Program-made: the position numbers and the translations under genes
DNA from: Mucilaginibacter limnophilus
GTDB lineage: Bacteria; Bacteroidota; Bacteroidia; Sphingobacteriales; Sphingobacteriaceae
Direction of reading: 5' to 3'
NCBI RefSeq assembly: GCF_004005815.1
Contig: NZ_SACK01000005.1
Location: 62,001-126,000, forward strand
DNA: 64,000 bases
Shown: one piece after another, positions 53,079-60,920 of the stretch
Position numbering within the stretch: the first letter of the stretch is position 1
Layout of the letters: each line of letters opens with the position of its first letter
Notes under the pieces: generated by a model
Told to the model about the DNA's origin: nothing
The model's database searches: none
Seen by the model: the letters and a program-made list of their open reading frames with translations, nothing else

Positions 53079-54062
53079 CTATCCGACAGAAGAAAAGCGT
53101 TTAGGAGTAAGGCCATAATGTTTTTCAAAGAGCCGACTGAAATGACTGAGGTTTGTAAAGCCCAATTCGTAACCAACCTCGGCAACAGATCGCTTTCCTT
53201 GTTTTAGCAGGAAGGCCGCTTCTTCCATACGGGCTTTCTGATAATAATTGTAGATGGTATCGCCAAAAGTTTGCTTAAAAAGCCCTTTTAGTTTGGTCTC
53301 ACTCATGGCCGCAATATGTGCCAGCTCGCTAAGTACCGGCGGCACGCTAAGGTCGCTTAGTACCTCCTTGCGGATATGAAGTAACCGTTCAGCATCCGCA
53401 TTATTAATGCTTTGATGCGTGCTGTTTTCCCGTGAGGCCAATTGATGAAAAAGCAAATACAATAGTTCCTGTACTTTAATTTGCATATAAAAATGACTCA
53501 GGCTGTCGTTCATGTTTACAGCTGTCATATTTTTTAACAATAGCTTGGTTTCTGCGGTCATACTTTCAAAAAAAAGAAAAGAACTACCGTTGCTGCTAAT
53601 GGTCTTGATAACCGAATTAGGATTTTCAATAGCTAATAAAGCCGCTAGATAAACCGGCGAAATGGCGATAACTACATAATGAATATGGTGGCCGGCGGGA
53701 AAGCGTATGGTTGAACTCAGGTCGTTCGAGGTAACCTGTATTGCCGAATCATCCCGCTGAGAAAAAAGCACCGGCGGAGTATTATTAAAGGCAATACCAA
53801 GTGCTTGTTCGTTGCTGTAAAAGAAAATAGTGATCAGTTCATTACCAAGTCCCGACGCATTGCGCTTTATAATGAGGTCTTCATGAAGCGTGTACTGGTG
53901 CAGTGTAATCTTAAATTCTTGGCCGAACGACAATTTGCGTATGTAACCTTGTCCTAAATCACCCGGAATAAGCATTAGTCCATCATGTACCGGCGTGCCA
54001 ATATGATGTGAAAATTGCGTCAAAAAGTCAAAATCGGGTGTTGCGGAAAAGCTAAATATCAT
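53079..54062 (-). CDS. AraC family transcriptional regulator
   Basis: 327 aa from ATG 54062 (MIFSFSATPDF); an in-frame ATG at 54083 adds seven residues. Long N-terminal sensor without a clear cupin motif, then two helix-turn-helix units (LSELAHIAAMSETKLKGLFKQTFGDTIYNYYQKARMEEAAFLL; SVAEVGYELGFTNLSHFSRLFEKHYGLTPKRF), the PchR/YSD-like branch. It lies 79 bp upstream of the alkene reductase on the same strand and is the obvious candidate regulator of that gene and the NmrA gene. Confidence 0.87.
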   Translation of the reverse strand: MIFSFSATPDFDFLTQFSHHIGTPVHDGLMLIPGDLGQGYIRKLSFGQEFKITLHQYTLHEDLIIKRNASGLGNELITIFFYSNEQALGIAFNNTPPVLFSQRDDSAIQVTSNDLSSTIRFPAGHHIHYVVIAISPVYLAALLAIENPNSVIKTISSNGSSFLFFESMTAETKLLLKNMTAVNMNDSLSHFYMQIKVQELLYLLFHQLASRENSTHQSINNADAERLLHIRKEVLSDLSVPPVLSELAHIAAMSETKLKGLFKQTFGDTIYNYYQKARMEEAAFLLKQGKRSVAEVGYELGFTNLSHFSRLFEKHYGLTPKRFSSVG

Positions 54063-54083
54063 AAATAGTTGGTATAAGGCCAA

Positions 54084-54484
54084 AATTCAATATCTAAAAT
54101 ACAATTTCATATACGTCTTTAATATTTCTTGAACGCATACCCTAATTACAAAACAGCCATAAGCAATTAACTGAAAATTCAGTTTTAATTACTGGTGGCT
54201 GATAATTTTTCGATAATTAACCTTATTATAAGCTATATTCTGTATGAAAATGTTGTGTCTTTTGAATATACTTTAAATGGTTCAAGTTGTACAAGATAAC
54301 AAGCAAAACATCGTAATACATATATATGATAAAGGTCTCATCAAGCTAATGTAAAATATTAAAATGCCAATCACCTTAATTGAACTTCCGACACTTTGAC
54401 TATTTTTCCCTTATAAAGGATGGTGTTGAATTTAAGTGTCGCTGGCATCATTCGATTAAGTTTGGTGATAGCCCTTTGACTCAA
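54084..54484. other. Intergenic region at the left edge of the decayed island
   Basis: About 400 bp, visibly more AT-rich than the regions to its left. The first part should carry the AraC promoter; the right part has the first copy of the 54-nt repeat. No coding frame supported. Confidence 0.55.
54386..54440. repeat. Paired 54/55-nt repeat, copy 1
   Basis: 55 nt starting TTCCGACACTTTGAC and ending AATTTAAGTGTC; the ends GACACTT and AAGTGTC are inverted. It matches copy 2 at 55785-55838 except for one T in a T run and two substitutions. The copies are in the same orientation and frame 1.3 kb with two orphan genes. The ends resemble insertion-sequence or MITE termini, but no transposase is present. 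Confidence 0.85.
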
Positions 54485-54940
54485 TTATTTTTTCTTTACC
54501 AATAAGAATTTGGTGTACTGTGTAATCAAACGCTTAACCTGTTCATTTTGCACATACTCTTCCTTTCGTTCATAACTGATCTCTAAATCACTTTTACCCA
54601 AAAGTTCAAGTATATCTCTGGCAATTTTTCGCAATACTTTCCAGTCTTCGTTAGAAGAGAGCTGTTGGTCATCCCAAAAGTCAGGGTTTTGGTCTCCGCT
54701 ATAATTATCCAGTAATTGGTCAAGCTCGTTCAATCTATCAAATTGCTGTTGATTAATTAAGCCTGCATCAAGGTATTCTTGCTTGCTCAAAGTAAAGTAG
54801 CTGTGAAAATCCTCAGCCATTTCATCAGCAACACAACCATGCCCCATGAGTTCTTTTTGTCGTTCTGCAGTTGATGATAGAATGATCAGATTCTTAACCA
54901 GCTCGTCAAATTTCCAATATACACCTTCTTCGTAACCCAT
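54485..54940 (-). CDS. Hypothetical soluble protein
   Basis: 151 aa, no signal peptide or membrane helix, family not recognised. Mostly helical and acidic (FHSYFTLSKQEYLDAGLINQQQFDRLNELDQLLDNYSGDQNPDFWDD) with a basic C-terminal end (LLVKKK). Size and composition are like small immunity or cargo proteins of mobile elements, but nothing in the sequence proves this. It lies between the paired repeats, 24 bp downstream of the secreted hypothetical gene. Confidence 0.6.
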   Translation of the reverse strand: MGYEEGVYWKFDELVKNLIILSSTAERQKELMGHGCVADEMAEDFHSYFTLSKQEYLDAGLINQQQFDRLNELDQLLDNYSGDQNPDFWDDQQLSSNEDWKVLRKIARDILELLGKSDLEISYERKEEYVQNEQVKRLITQYTKFLLVKKK

Positions 54941-54963
54941 ACCAAGTGCGCTATTTAATTGTG

Positions 54964-55419
54964 TTATGTAGATTTATCTGTAACAAGGAACAAATACCAT
55001 TTACCATTTTTATTTTCAAACGTGTATGCTGTGTGCACACCTGTATCTTTAATTTCAAGTAGAATAGTTATTCTTCCTTTACCCATATTCTGTTTAGATA
55101 TTATAATATCCTTGATTTCAAGCAAATTTACAAGTCTCCACTCCGGCTTGTTGATATACTTAACATATTGCTTATCTGCGTCATCTACCGTTACTATTTT
55201 AAGGGGAAACATGATTCTGGCAAGCTGAAAACTAGTATTGGCATTGAACTTTTTAAAGAACGCATCGAACTTTTCAACCTGTGCAATTGGATCACTATAC
55301 AGGTATATTGATCTATTTAAATCACTTTCCCTAAGGTGTGGTTCACCGCTCACATGAGTGATAAAAAAGGTCAAATAGCAGAGGTTGGCAATAAGTGTAG
55401 ATTTAAAGATCGTGCGCAT
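54964..55419 (-). CDS. Exported hypothetical protein, DUF4348-like
   Basis: 151 aa with a signal peptide (MRTIFKSTLIANLCYLTFFITHVSG). The mature part (KFDAFFKKFNANTSFQLARIMFPLKIV; NKNGKWYLFLVTD) resembles the DUF4348 pattern of Bacteroidota secreted proteins: a short helical start, then FQxxRIxFPL and a final YLF-type strand. Function unknown. It sits between the 54-nt repeats, upstream of the soluble hypothetical gene on the same strand. Confidence 0.6.
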   Translation of the reverse strand: MRTIFKSTLIANLCYLTFFITHVSGEPHLRESDLNRSIYLYSDPIAQVEKFDAFFKKFNANTSFQLARIMFPLKIVTVDDADKQYVKYINKPEWRLVNLLEIKDIIISKQNMGKGRITILLEIKDTGVHTAYTFENKNGKWYLFLVTDKST

Positions 55420-56140
55420 TAATTATATTCCGGTTAATGTATTTAAATATACAATTATCTTGAATAGCCTATTATTGGATTTTCTTCAATTCCTGTTTTT
55501 AACTTTTCGTACTTTATACCGGGAAAGAAACTTTAGGATTGAGAACTCAAAAAAAGTGGACAGAAAAGGTTATACAATTGTCCTTTTTTATGAAAGAGGA
55601 ACAATTGAGTTTTGTGTTTTCTACGTTTTGCGGTGTGAGTTTGAATTCTTGTTGAGATTAGGGTTGAGTCTTACTAACAGCATTTAAAAGGTAAAGAGCT
55701 CCGATCAGCCTTAAGTGCACAGTTTATTTCTAGCAGTATAATTTATTATACTATGTATTTAGAAAATGTATCAACTATAGTGCTTTCCGACACTTTGACT
55801 ATTTTCCCTTATAAAGGATGGAGTTGGATTTAAGTGTCTGGATTAAAGATAAATTTGTCAATTACACTCCTACTGAAGAAGGGGTTAAACTCCCTTGATA
55901 TGATTTGTATTTTTATTTTTCGAAAAAATAGGTTTTTAGAAATTGAGGAGGAGGGAAAACCATCTCTACCTACATCCTTTAAAAGGTAAAATGTGCAAAT
56001 GAATATCTAAATAACGCTTTAATCTGGAATTTAAATCACACCTACACTTCACTTGAAAAACATGGTTTATAACCCCTTAATATAAAACGTAGTAATACAA
56101 TAAGGTGCTGAATTATTATGAGTGACCGATTTGCTATAAG
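55420..56140. other. Gene-poor AT-rich stretch
   Basis: 720 bp. It contains repeat copy 2 (55785-55838), a short stem with a T run near 55560-55590 and no frame I support. The open frame at 55385-55687 lacks a recognisable domain and opposes the start of a better gene. Confidence 0.5.
55785..55838. repeat. Paired 54/55-nt repeat, copy 2
   Basis: 54 nt, same orientation as copy 1 at 54386-54440 and differing by one missing T plus two substitutions. Ends in the same inverted GACACTT/AAGTGTC. Together the copies bracket the two orphan genes at 54485-55419. Confidence 0.85.
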
Positions 56141-56338
56141 CTACAAGGCTTTGTTATTTACGATATTTTTGTACATTTTTTTTAAAAAAAATGCCGGTTT
56201 TCGGTGATCTTTACGGTAAGCCTCATGGTCGCCCTCGTATTCTAGATAAGTGAATTGGGCTCCGGTATGCCGCAATTGGTTTATCAACTTGTTGATTTGC
56301 GCCTTGGAATATTTGTCTTCATTAGGCCTGGAGGCTGT
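56141..56338 (-). pseudogene. C-terminal gene remnant, hydrolase-like
   Basis: An open frame without a start reads SRPNEDKYSKAQINKLIN, then QLRHTGAQFTYLEYEGDHEA, then YRKDHRKPAFFLKKMY and stops at TAG (56141-56143). The periodic helix, strand and GDHE pattern look like the last 60 residues of an alpha/beta-hydrolase-type protein. The 5' part is gone: the frame meets a stop inside the next gene. It is evidence of deletion in this island. Confidence 0.45.
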
Positions 56339-56350
56339 AATTAAATTATT

Positions 56351-56773
56351 ATGAAAAAAATCGTAAGTCTTTTAGTGGTACTATTAACAGGCGTGCATGC
56401 TTTTTGTCAGCAACCAACAATATCGAAGCCGGTGGCTGACACTGTGTATTATTTTTTAGATTTAGATGCGATACCAGTGGCTGATCGGATGATCAGCGCT
56501 GACACAGCAGCCAGGTCTCAGGTCTTTTACCACATATACTGCCCGTGCTTAAAAGACAATTTGTACCCTGTACTTCGAAGCAATGTTACCAAGAAAACGA
56601 AATTTGTGAACTTCAATCATAGCAAGTTAAAATTTATTGCCCTAAGAGAGTTAATCGAGTTGATTAAGACTAATGACGATGTTAAATTTAACGACAGGCA
56701 TATTATTTATTTGTCAGTCGTGAAGAAGATGGGATTTACAAAAATCAGGCATTTTACCTCGGCTCAAAAGTGA
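56351..56773 (+). CDS. Exported hypothetical protein
   Basis: 140 aa with a clear signal peptide (MKKIVSLLVVLLTGVHAFCQQ). The mature part is small and mixed (PVADTVYYFLDLDAIPVADRMISADT; CPCLKDNLYPVLRSNVTKK) and contains a CPC pair. No family recognised. It stands alone in the decayed region with no close neighbour. Confidence 0.6.
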   Translation: MKKIVSLLVVLLTGVHAFCQQPTISKPVADTVYYFLDLDAIPVADRMISADTAARSQVFYHIYCPCLKDNLYPVLRSNVTKKTKFVNFNHSKLKFIALRELIELIKTNDDVKFNDRHIIYLSVVKKMGFTKIRHFTSAQK

Positions 56774-56968
56774 TAACTGTCAATTAACTCTTTTTAGAAC
56801 GCATAGATTTAATACAGTTTCACACTTCATCTTTTTTCGGAATATAAAGATGGCGAAACAGCCGACTTGAGAAAACAATATTGATAAGGTAAGATCAATA
56901 AATATGAAGTGATTTAAAAAAGCGCTTGGGCTGAACGGTGAGATCCTGGCAGCCCAAGCACTTAATGC
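56774..56968. other. Short non-coding stretch
   Basis: About 195 bp between the exported hypothetical gene and the integrase remnant; no coding frame, RNA or repeat seen. Confidence 0.4.
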
Positions 56969-57634
56969 TTAATAATACTGCCATGCAGATGAAAAGCCTG
57001 TACGTTCTTGTTTGAACACAATATCTAAAGACGGATATTTACTTCTATCCGCTAATTTTGCCTTTATCGCTTTGTTATAAATCGCACTTAGAGTCCGAAA
57101 GTAATTGCTTATTGTGTTGGGCTTAATTCCTTCCTTCAACAAATGCCTTTTGAACCCATCCAGTAACTTATAATCAATGTCGTTAAACCTAAGTCTCAGA
57201 TTTGAGGCAAATGCTGTAAAACGGTTGATCGTTGTACGATATACTATAGCGTTTCCAGTTTGATTAATCTGTAGCATTTCCTCAACTAGCAGGTTTGCAA
57301 AATCAGCGAAGTAGGTTGTATTATTAGTCTGAAGCTTTGCGCTACTTCCATTCAGCTGTTTTTAAGTTCGTCGAATGAGAACTCGTTATTAGCAACAAGA
57401 TTTAATGCTAAATTCTGTATCTTGCTGTAAAATCTGTAATAGTTTTATTAAACACCTGGGAATTCGGATGCGTAGAGCGAACCCGTAGAGCTGCATCATC
57501 CCACTGTTTGGCATGAACTCTCACTCCGGTGTTGAATGATGTGTTTTTCCTGTTGAACGTTACCCTTACGGTTACAGGGTAAATTAAATCTGATTTTCTC
57601 TTTTGTCATTCAAAAGAATCTTGAAGTAAACCAT
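56969..57634 (-). pseudogene. Tyrosine recombinase (integrase) pseudogene
   Basis: Pieces in different frames reassemble the N-terminal two thirds of a Bacteroidota integrase: MVYFKILLNDKRENQ from ATG 57634; then YPVTVRVTFNRKNTSFNTGVR and VHAKQWDDAALRVRSTHPNS (arm-binding domain); then NLALNLVANNEFSFDELKN; then YFADFANLLVEEMLQ through FNDIDYKLLDGFKRHLLKEG and NTISNYFRTLSAIYNKAIK (SAM-like core-binding domain). At least three frameshifts separate them, and the frame ends after FKQERT in unrelated residues, so the catalytic R-H-R-Y domain is missing. It lies 190 bp from tRNA-Val, the usual place for such an enzyme. Confidence 0.85.
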
Positions 57635-57679
57635 AACTGGAGATTTATGGTCAACTGCTGTACTAACATGATTTTGTAG

Positions 57680-57705
57680 GTAACCATTTTGAAATTTTTG
57701 GTTAC
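57680..57705. repeat. Inverted repeat upstream of the integrase remnant
   Basis: GTAACCA (57680-57686) and TGGTTAC (57699-57705) with a 12-nt AT spacer, in the gap between integrase and tRNA where recombinase-binding sites usually lie. Confidence 0.5.
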
Positions 57706-57719
57706 TCCGCTGCACAAGC

Positions 57720-57741
57720 AATGTGCGAACAATGCGCGAAC
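57720..57741. repeat. 11-bp tandem repeat
   Basis: AATGTGCGAAC (57720-57730) followed directly by AATGCGCGAAC (57731-57741), differing at one base. Possible arm-type recombinase sites; could be chance. Confidence 0.45.
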
Positions 57742-57785
57742 ATCTCAGGTAGTTTAACGGCTATCGAGGCCTGGCTTACAAACAA

Positions 57786-57815
57786 AAAGCCCCTCGGATC
57801 TCTCTGAAGGGCTTT
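57786..57815 (-). terminator. Terminator downstream of tRNA-Val
   Basis: AAAGCCC (57786-57792) pairs with GGGCTTT (57809-57815); the minus-strand transcript ends in TTTTTGTTT. Confidence 0.75.
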
Positions 57816-57822
57816 ATTTGTG

Positions 57823-57897
57823 TGGGAGCAACAGGATTCGAACCTGTGACCCTCTGCTTGTAAGGCAGATGCTCTGAACCAGCTGAGCTATGCTCCC
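57823..57897 (-). tRNA. tRNA-Val (anticodon TAC)
   Basis: 75 nt. Acceptor stem GGGAGCA/TGCTCCC with discriminator A, D arm AGCTCAGCTGGTTCAGAGC, anticodon stem-loop CTGCCTTACAAGCAG with TAC, and T arm CACAGGTTCGAATCCTG. CCA is not encoded. Its 3' end faces the integrase remnant, so it is the probable attachment gene of the decayed island. Confidence 0.96.
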
Positions 57898-57998
57898 ATC
57901 GTTTTGGGACTGCAAATATAGAAACCTTAGTTATTTGTTCAAAAAATATTTTAATTTATTTTACAAAGCTTTGTAGGTTAACCAATTAAATTAACTTG

Positions 57999-59525
57999 TC
58001 ATTCCCAATTGTCCGTCCTGAACATCTCTGCAGGCAACCCGGCACTGTTTTGCAAGTTAGTAATGCCAATGTTTGTAAACGCGTACCGTATGGCTTGTAC
58101 CGGTAGCGGAGTACCTGCCGGTATGCTAACAAGCACCTTGTCTCCACTTATTGTGGCATTACCTTTACGGAATATCTTATCGGTACCTGCCACAAAAAAT
58201 AACTGTGCAAGCGGCTTGTTATCTTTAGTTGTAAGTCCTTGGGCTGTACCAGGCACAAAACTGATGCTTATAATATTACCATTAATGGTGTGCGAGGCAT
58301 AACGCGGCCCGTTCCAAACAACATCACTTTGCGAATATGTTTGGTTAAGGGCGATATAAGCCAGGCGTTCTCCTACCGGGCGCTTATCTTTGGGGTGTAT
58401 TCTAAACGCTTCGCCAACATCAGTGGTAAAAGCCATACCCGTATTAGGTGTTACATGCCGTATCTTTTCCTGCGCTTCGCGGAATATTGAATAATCATAC
58501 AAAACGGGGTCGCCGCCCCATGGGTTCGATGTAAAAAAATCTTCAGCATATGGTGCAACCTGCACATAATAAAAAGGCAATTCGGGTTGGTTGAACGCTT
58601 TACGCCACCCTTGTATCATTGATGAGGTAAGTAAAGTATAATTACTTGCCGGGATGTTATGCCGGTTATTTTCTCCCTGATACCATATAAAGCCTTTAAC
58701 AGCCATATTTCGCAACGGATATATCATGCCGTTGTATAATTGCGACGATCTGTTTTTGCCGTTATAAAACGAATTCAAAGTAGGATCGGCTTGTAAGGTT
58801 TCTTTGTCAGTCCACGACTCGCAATCCGTACCACCCACACTCGATACAATTAGTCCGACGGGAACTTTTAATCGCGTATAAAGCATCCGCCCGAAAAAAT
58901 ATGACACAGCACTATGATTTTTCACAGTTTGAGGGTTGCACATCTGCCATTTAGCAGCAGTACGAATATTTTCCTGAGGCTGAGTGCTAAACCAGTCGTC
59001 GACATTTGTAAGCCTTATCTCCGGAAAGTTGGCAGATGCAATTTCGGCCTGATAATTTATTACCCCTTCATAACCAAACCACGGACTAACCGAATCAACC
59101 GGCATATCCATGTTCGACTGACCGGAGCAGATCCAAACATCGCCAATCAAAACGTTGCTCAGGGTATCCGGCTTAATGCCGTTTACACTGCTGACAATGG
59201 TTTGAGGCACATTTATAGCGCCGGTAGCAGGCAATGTTATTTTCCAAGTACCGTCAGTTTGCGCAACGGTTGTAAATATTGAACCGCTCCAGCTTGTCTT
59301 AACAGTAACAGTACGTCCGGCAGAAGTTCTACCCCAAATGGAGAATGGCTTATCGCGTTGTATTACCATGTTATCGCCAAAAACATTGGAGACGGAAAAA
59401 GCGCTCGCGTTAACTGTATCCTGCTCAATTGGGGGAGTGTTTATTTCCGGTGAAGGTAGAACGGTTGTTTTACTACAACCTAACAGGGCGAATACAATAA
59501 GTATGCTGGAAAAGAAAACTTTCAT
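57999..59525 (-). CDS. Sialate O-acetylesterase-type lipoprotein
   Basis: 508 aa from ATG 59525, where the lipoprotein signal begins (MKVFFSSILIVFALLGC, lipobox ALLGC). The upstream ATG at 59615 would hide the signal. Layout: short linker, beta-sandwich about 40-115 (VFGDNMVIQRDKPFSIWGRTSAG), then the SGNH/SASA esterase with catalytic Ser in DVWICSGQSNMDMP, oxyanion GTDCESW and ENNRHN blocks, and the DVGEAFRIHPKDKRPVGERLAY Asp/His block. It should remove acetyl groups from sialic acids or plant glycans at the outer surface. Stands alone between tRNA-Val and the ebo operon. Confidence 0.88.
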   Translation of the reverse strand: MKVFFSSILIVFALLGCSKTTVLPSPEINTPPIEQDTVNASAFSVSNVFGDNMVIQRDKPFSIWGRTSAGRTVTVKTSWSGSIFTTVAQTDGTWKITLPATGAINVPQTIVSSVNGIKPDTLSNVLIGDVWICSGQSNMDMPVDSVSPWFGYEGVINYQAEIASANFPEIRLTNVDDWFSTQPQENIRTAAKWQMCNPQTVKNHSAVSYFFGRMLYTRLKVPVGLIVSSVGGTDCESWTDKETLQADPTLNSFYNGKNRSSQLYNGMIYPLRNMAVKGFIWYQGENNRHNIPASNYTLLTSSMIQGWRKAFNQPELPFYYVQVAPYAEDFFTSNPWGGDPVLYDYSIFREAQEKIRHVTPNTGMAFTTDVGEAFRIHPKDKRPVGERLAYIALNQTYSQSDVVWNGPRYASHTINGNIISISFVPGTAQGLTTKDNKPLAQLFFVAGTDKIFRKGNATISGDKVLVSIPAGTPLPVQAIRYAFTNIGITNLQNSAGLPAEMFRTDNWE

Positions 59526-59744
59526 TATAGTTGGTTTAATTGGCTGCAAACGCTTAAACGTTTTTGCAGCGACAAAATAGTTACAATATAAGGCTTTGAC
59601 AAATAACAAAAGCAATTAATTACGGCAGTAAATTTATATGTAATTAAACTTGGCTATAGTTATGCTCGGATCAACTTTTTTTAAAAGCCGGATCTAAAAA
59701 TGTGACATTTGTAACTTTTATGAATTATTACTTTTTGCAGACGT

Positions 59745-59758
59745 AATTATGCATAATT
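59745..59758. promoter_or_regulatory. Perfect 14-bp palindrome upstream of the ebo operon
   Basis: AATTATGCATAATT, 47 bp before the ATG at 59806 and just downstream of TTTG/TACTTTTTG promoter-like elements (59708-59737). Possible operator. Confidence 0.4.
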
Positions 59759-59805
59759 TCGTAAGTCGCAATCGATAACATCGTCGTCTGCTGATCAATT
59801 TAACT

Positions 59806-60171
59806 ATGCTTATTGCCCTTAATATACTTTTTCTGATATCGTTTTTAGGCTTTGCCTATGTAAACCTTAATGACAATGATTCGTGGTTGTGGGTGCCGAT
59901 TTATGTAAGCGCCGCGGCGTGTTGCGGACTGGCCGCTTTCGGCATGTATTATCCAATAGTGTATATATTCCTGATATCATTTTATCTTATTTATGCTGTT
60001 ATTTTATTCTTTGCAAAAGATGGCGTACGCGACTGGATTACCAAATACAATAAGCCGAGCATAGTTGAAAGCATGCAGGCTACCAAGCCTTACATAGAAA
60101 AAACACGAGAGTTTTTTGGCTTGCTTATCATTGCCGGCGCATTGCTTATTAATTACTTTATTGCGCCATGA
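59806..60171 (+). CDS. TMEM220-like membrane protein
   Basis: 121 aa with four hydrophobic helices: MLIALNILFLISFLGFAYVNLNDNDSW is the diagnostic start of the TMEM220 family, followed by WVPIYVSAAACCGLAAFGM, YIFLISFYLIYAVILFF and a last helix LLIIAGALLINYFIAP. Function unknown. Its stop overlaps the eboA start by 4 bases (ATGA), so it is the first gene of the ebo operon and probably works with it. Confidence 0.83.
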   Translation: MLIALNILFLISFLGFAYVNLNDNDSWLWVPIYVSAAACCGLAAFGMYYPIVYIFLISFYLIYAVILFFAKDGVRDWITKYNKPSIVESMQATKPYIEKTREFFGLLIIAGALLINYFIAP

Positions 60172-60905
60172 ATGGGTTTGGATACAATATTGAAGCATTA
60201 AACGCAGTACTTGCTGAAGTAATTGAAGGGAGTATCTCCCCCGTGGCATGGGCATGGTTCAAACAGGTGGATACAAATAATACCACCGCTTTTTATGGTG
60301 CCTTTGCTATGATGCCGCGTAAAACCGGCAAGGCGGTTATTGATATCTCTGCCGAGCAAAAAGATATATTAAATACCATCCGGCCAGGCTTTACAATTGA
60401 TAATTGGGCGACTGACAGGCTATGCCGTGTATGGTTACTTATTCAGCCGGATATAGATAAAGGAAAATATTTCAGGCAGATAGAGAACCTGTTCACTACA
60501 GGAGAGATGAAAGAACTGGTGGCTTTATATTCGGCTTTGCCGGTGTTGCCTTATCCCGAACTTTGGGTAAAGCGTTGCGCTGAGGGCATCCGAAGTAATA
60601 TAGGTTTGGTGCTGGAAGCGATTATGTATCGTAATCCTTATCCGGCAGAACGCCTGGATGAAGGCGCATGGAACCAGTTGATCATGAAAGCGTTGTTTAC
60701 CGATAAACAAATGCATTTGATTACCGGGCTCGACGAACGTAATAATCCTGAACTGGTATGTATTCTTATTGATTTTGCTAAAGAACGCTGGGCGGCAGGC
60801 CGCACAGTTGATCCCGCGCTTTGGGATATTGCAGCAAAGTTTACTGAAGCCGGCCTGTTAAACGAAATGAAACAAGGGCATTGGGAAAGCGCCGGTGCTA
60901 TTTAA
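60168..60905 (+). CDS. eboA: EboA domain protein
   Basis: 245 aa soluble protein. It matches the EboA family by context and pattern: WFKQVDTNNTTAFYGAFAMMPRKTGKAVIDI near the start, then WATDRLCRVWLLIQPD and LPVLPYPELWVKRCAEGIRSNIGLVLEAIMYRNPYPAERLDEGAWNQLIMKALF, and a C-terminal GLDERNNPELVCILIDFAKERWAAGR. Helical; no catalytic motif known. It is always followed by the TatD-like, UbiA-like and dehydroquinate-synthase-like partners, as here. Confidence 0.85.
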   Translation: MNGFGYNIEALNAVLAEVIEGSISPVAWAWFKQVDTNNTTAFYGAFAMMPRKTGKAVIDISAEQKDILNTIRPGFTIDNWATDRLCRVWLLIQPDIDKGKYFRQIENLFTTGEMKELVALYSALPVLPYPELWVKRCAEGIRSNIGLVLEAIMYRNPYPAERLDEGAWNQLIMKALFTDKQMHLITGLDERNNPELVCILIDFAKERWAAGRTVDPALWDIAAKFTEAGLLNEMKQGHWESAGAI

Positions 60906-60920
60906 ATTATTGAAAAAGAT

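Noticed and set aside
55385..55687. 100-aa open frame on the plus strand
   Set aside because: Low-complexity hydrophobic start, no domain, no ribosome site, and it overlaps the start of the better-supported exported gene on the other strand.
54386..55838. Intact insertion sequence between the paired repeats
   Set aside because: No transposase frame lies between them and the repeats are direct, not inverted, relative to each other.
56969..57277. 102-aa stand-alone protein
   Set aside because: It is only the core-binding part of the integrase pseudogene, whose other parts lie in other frames upstream.
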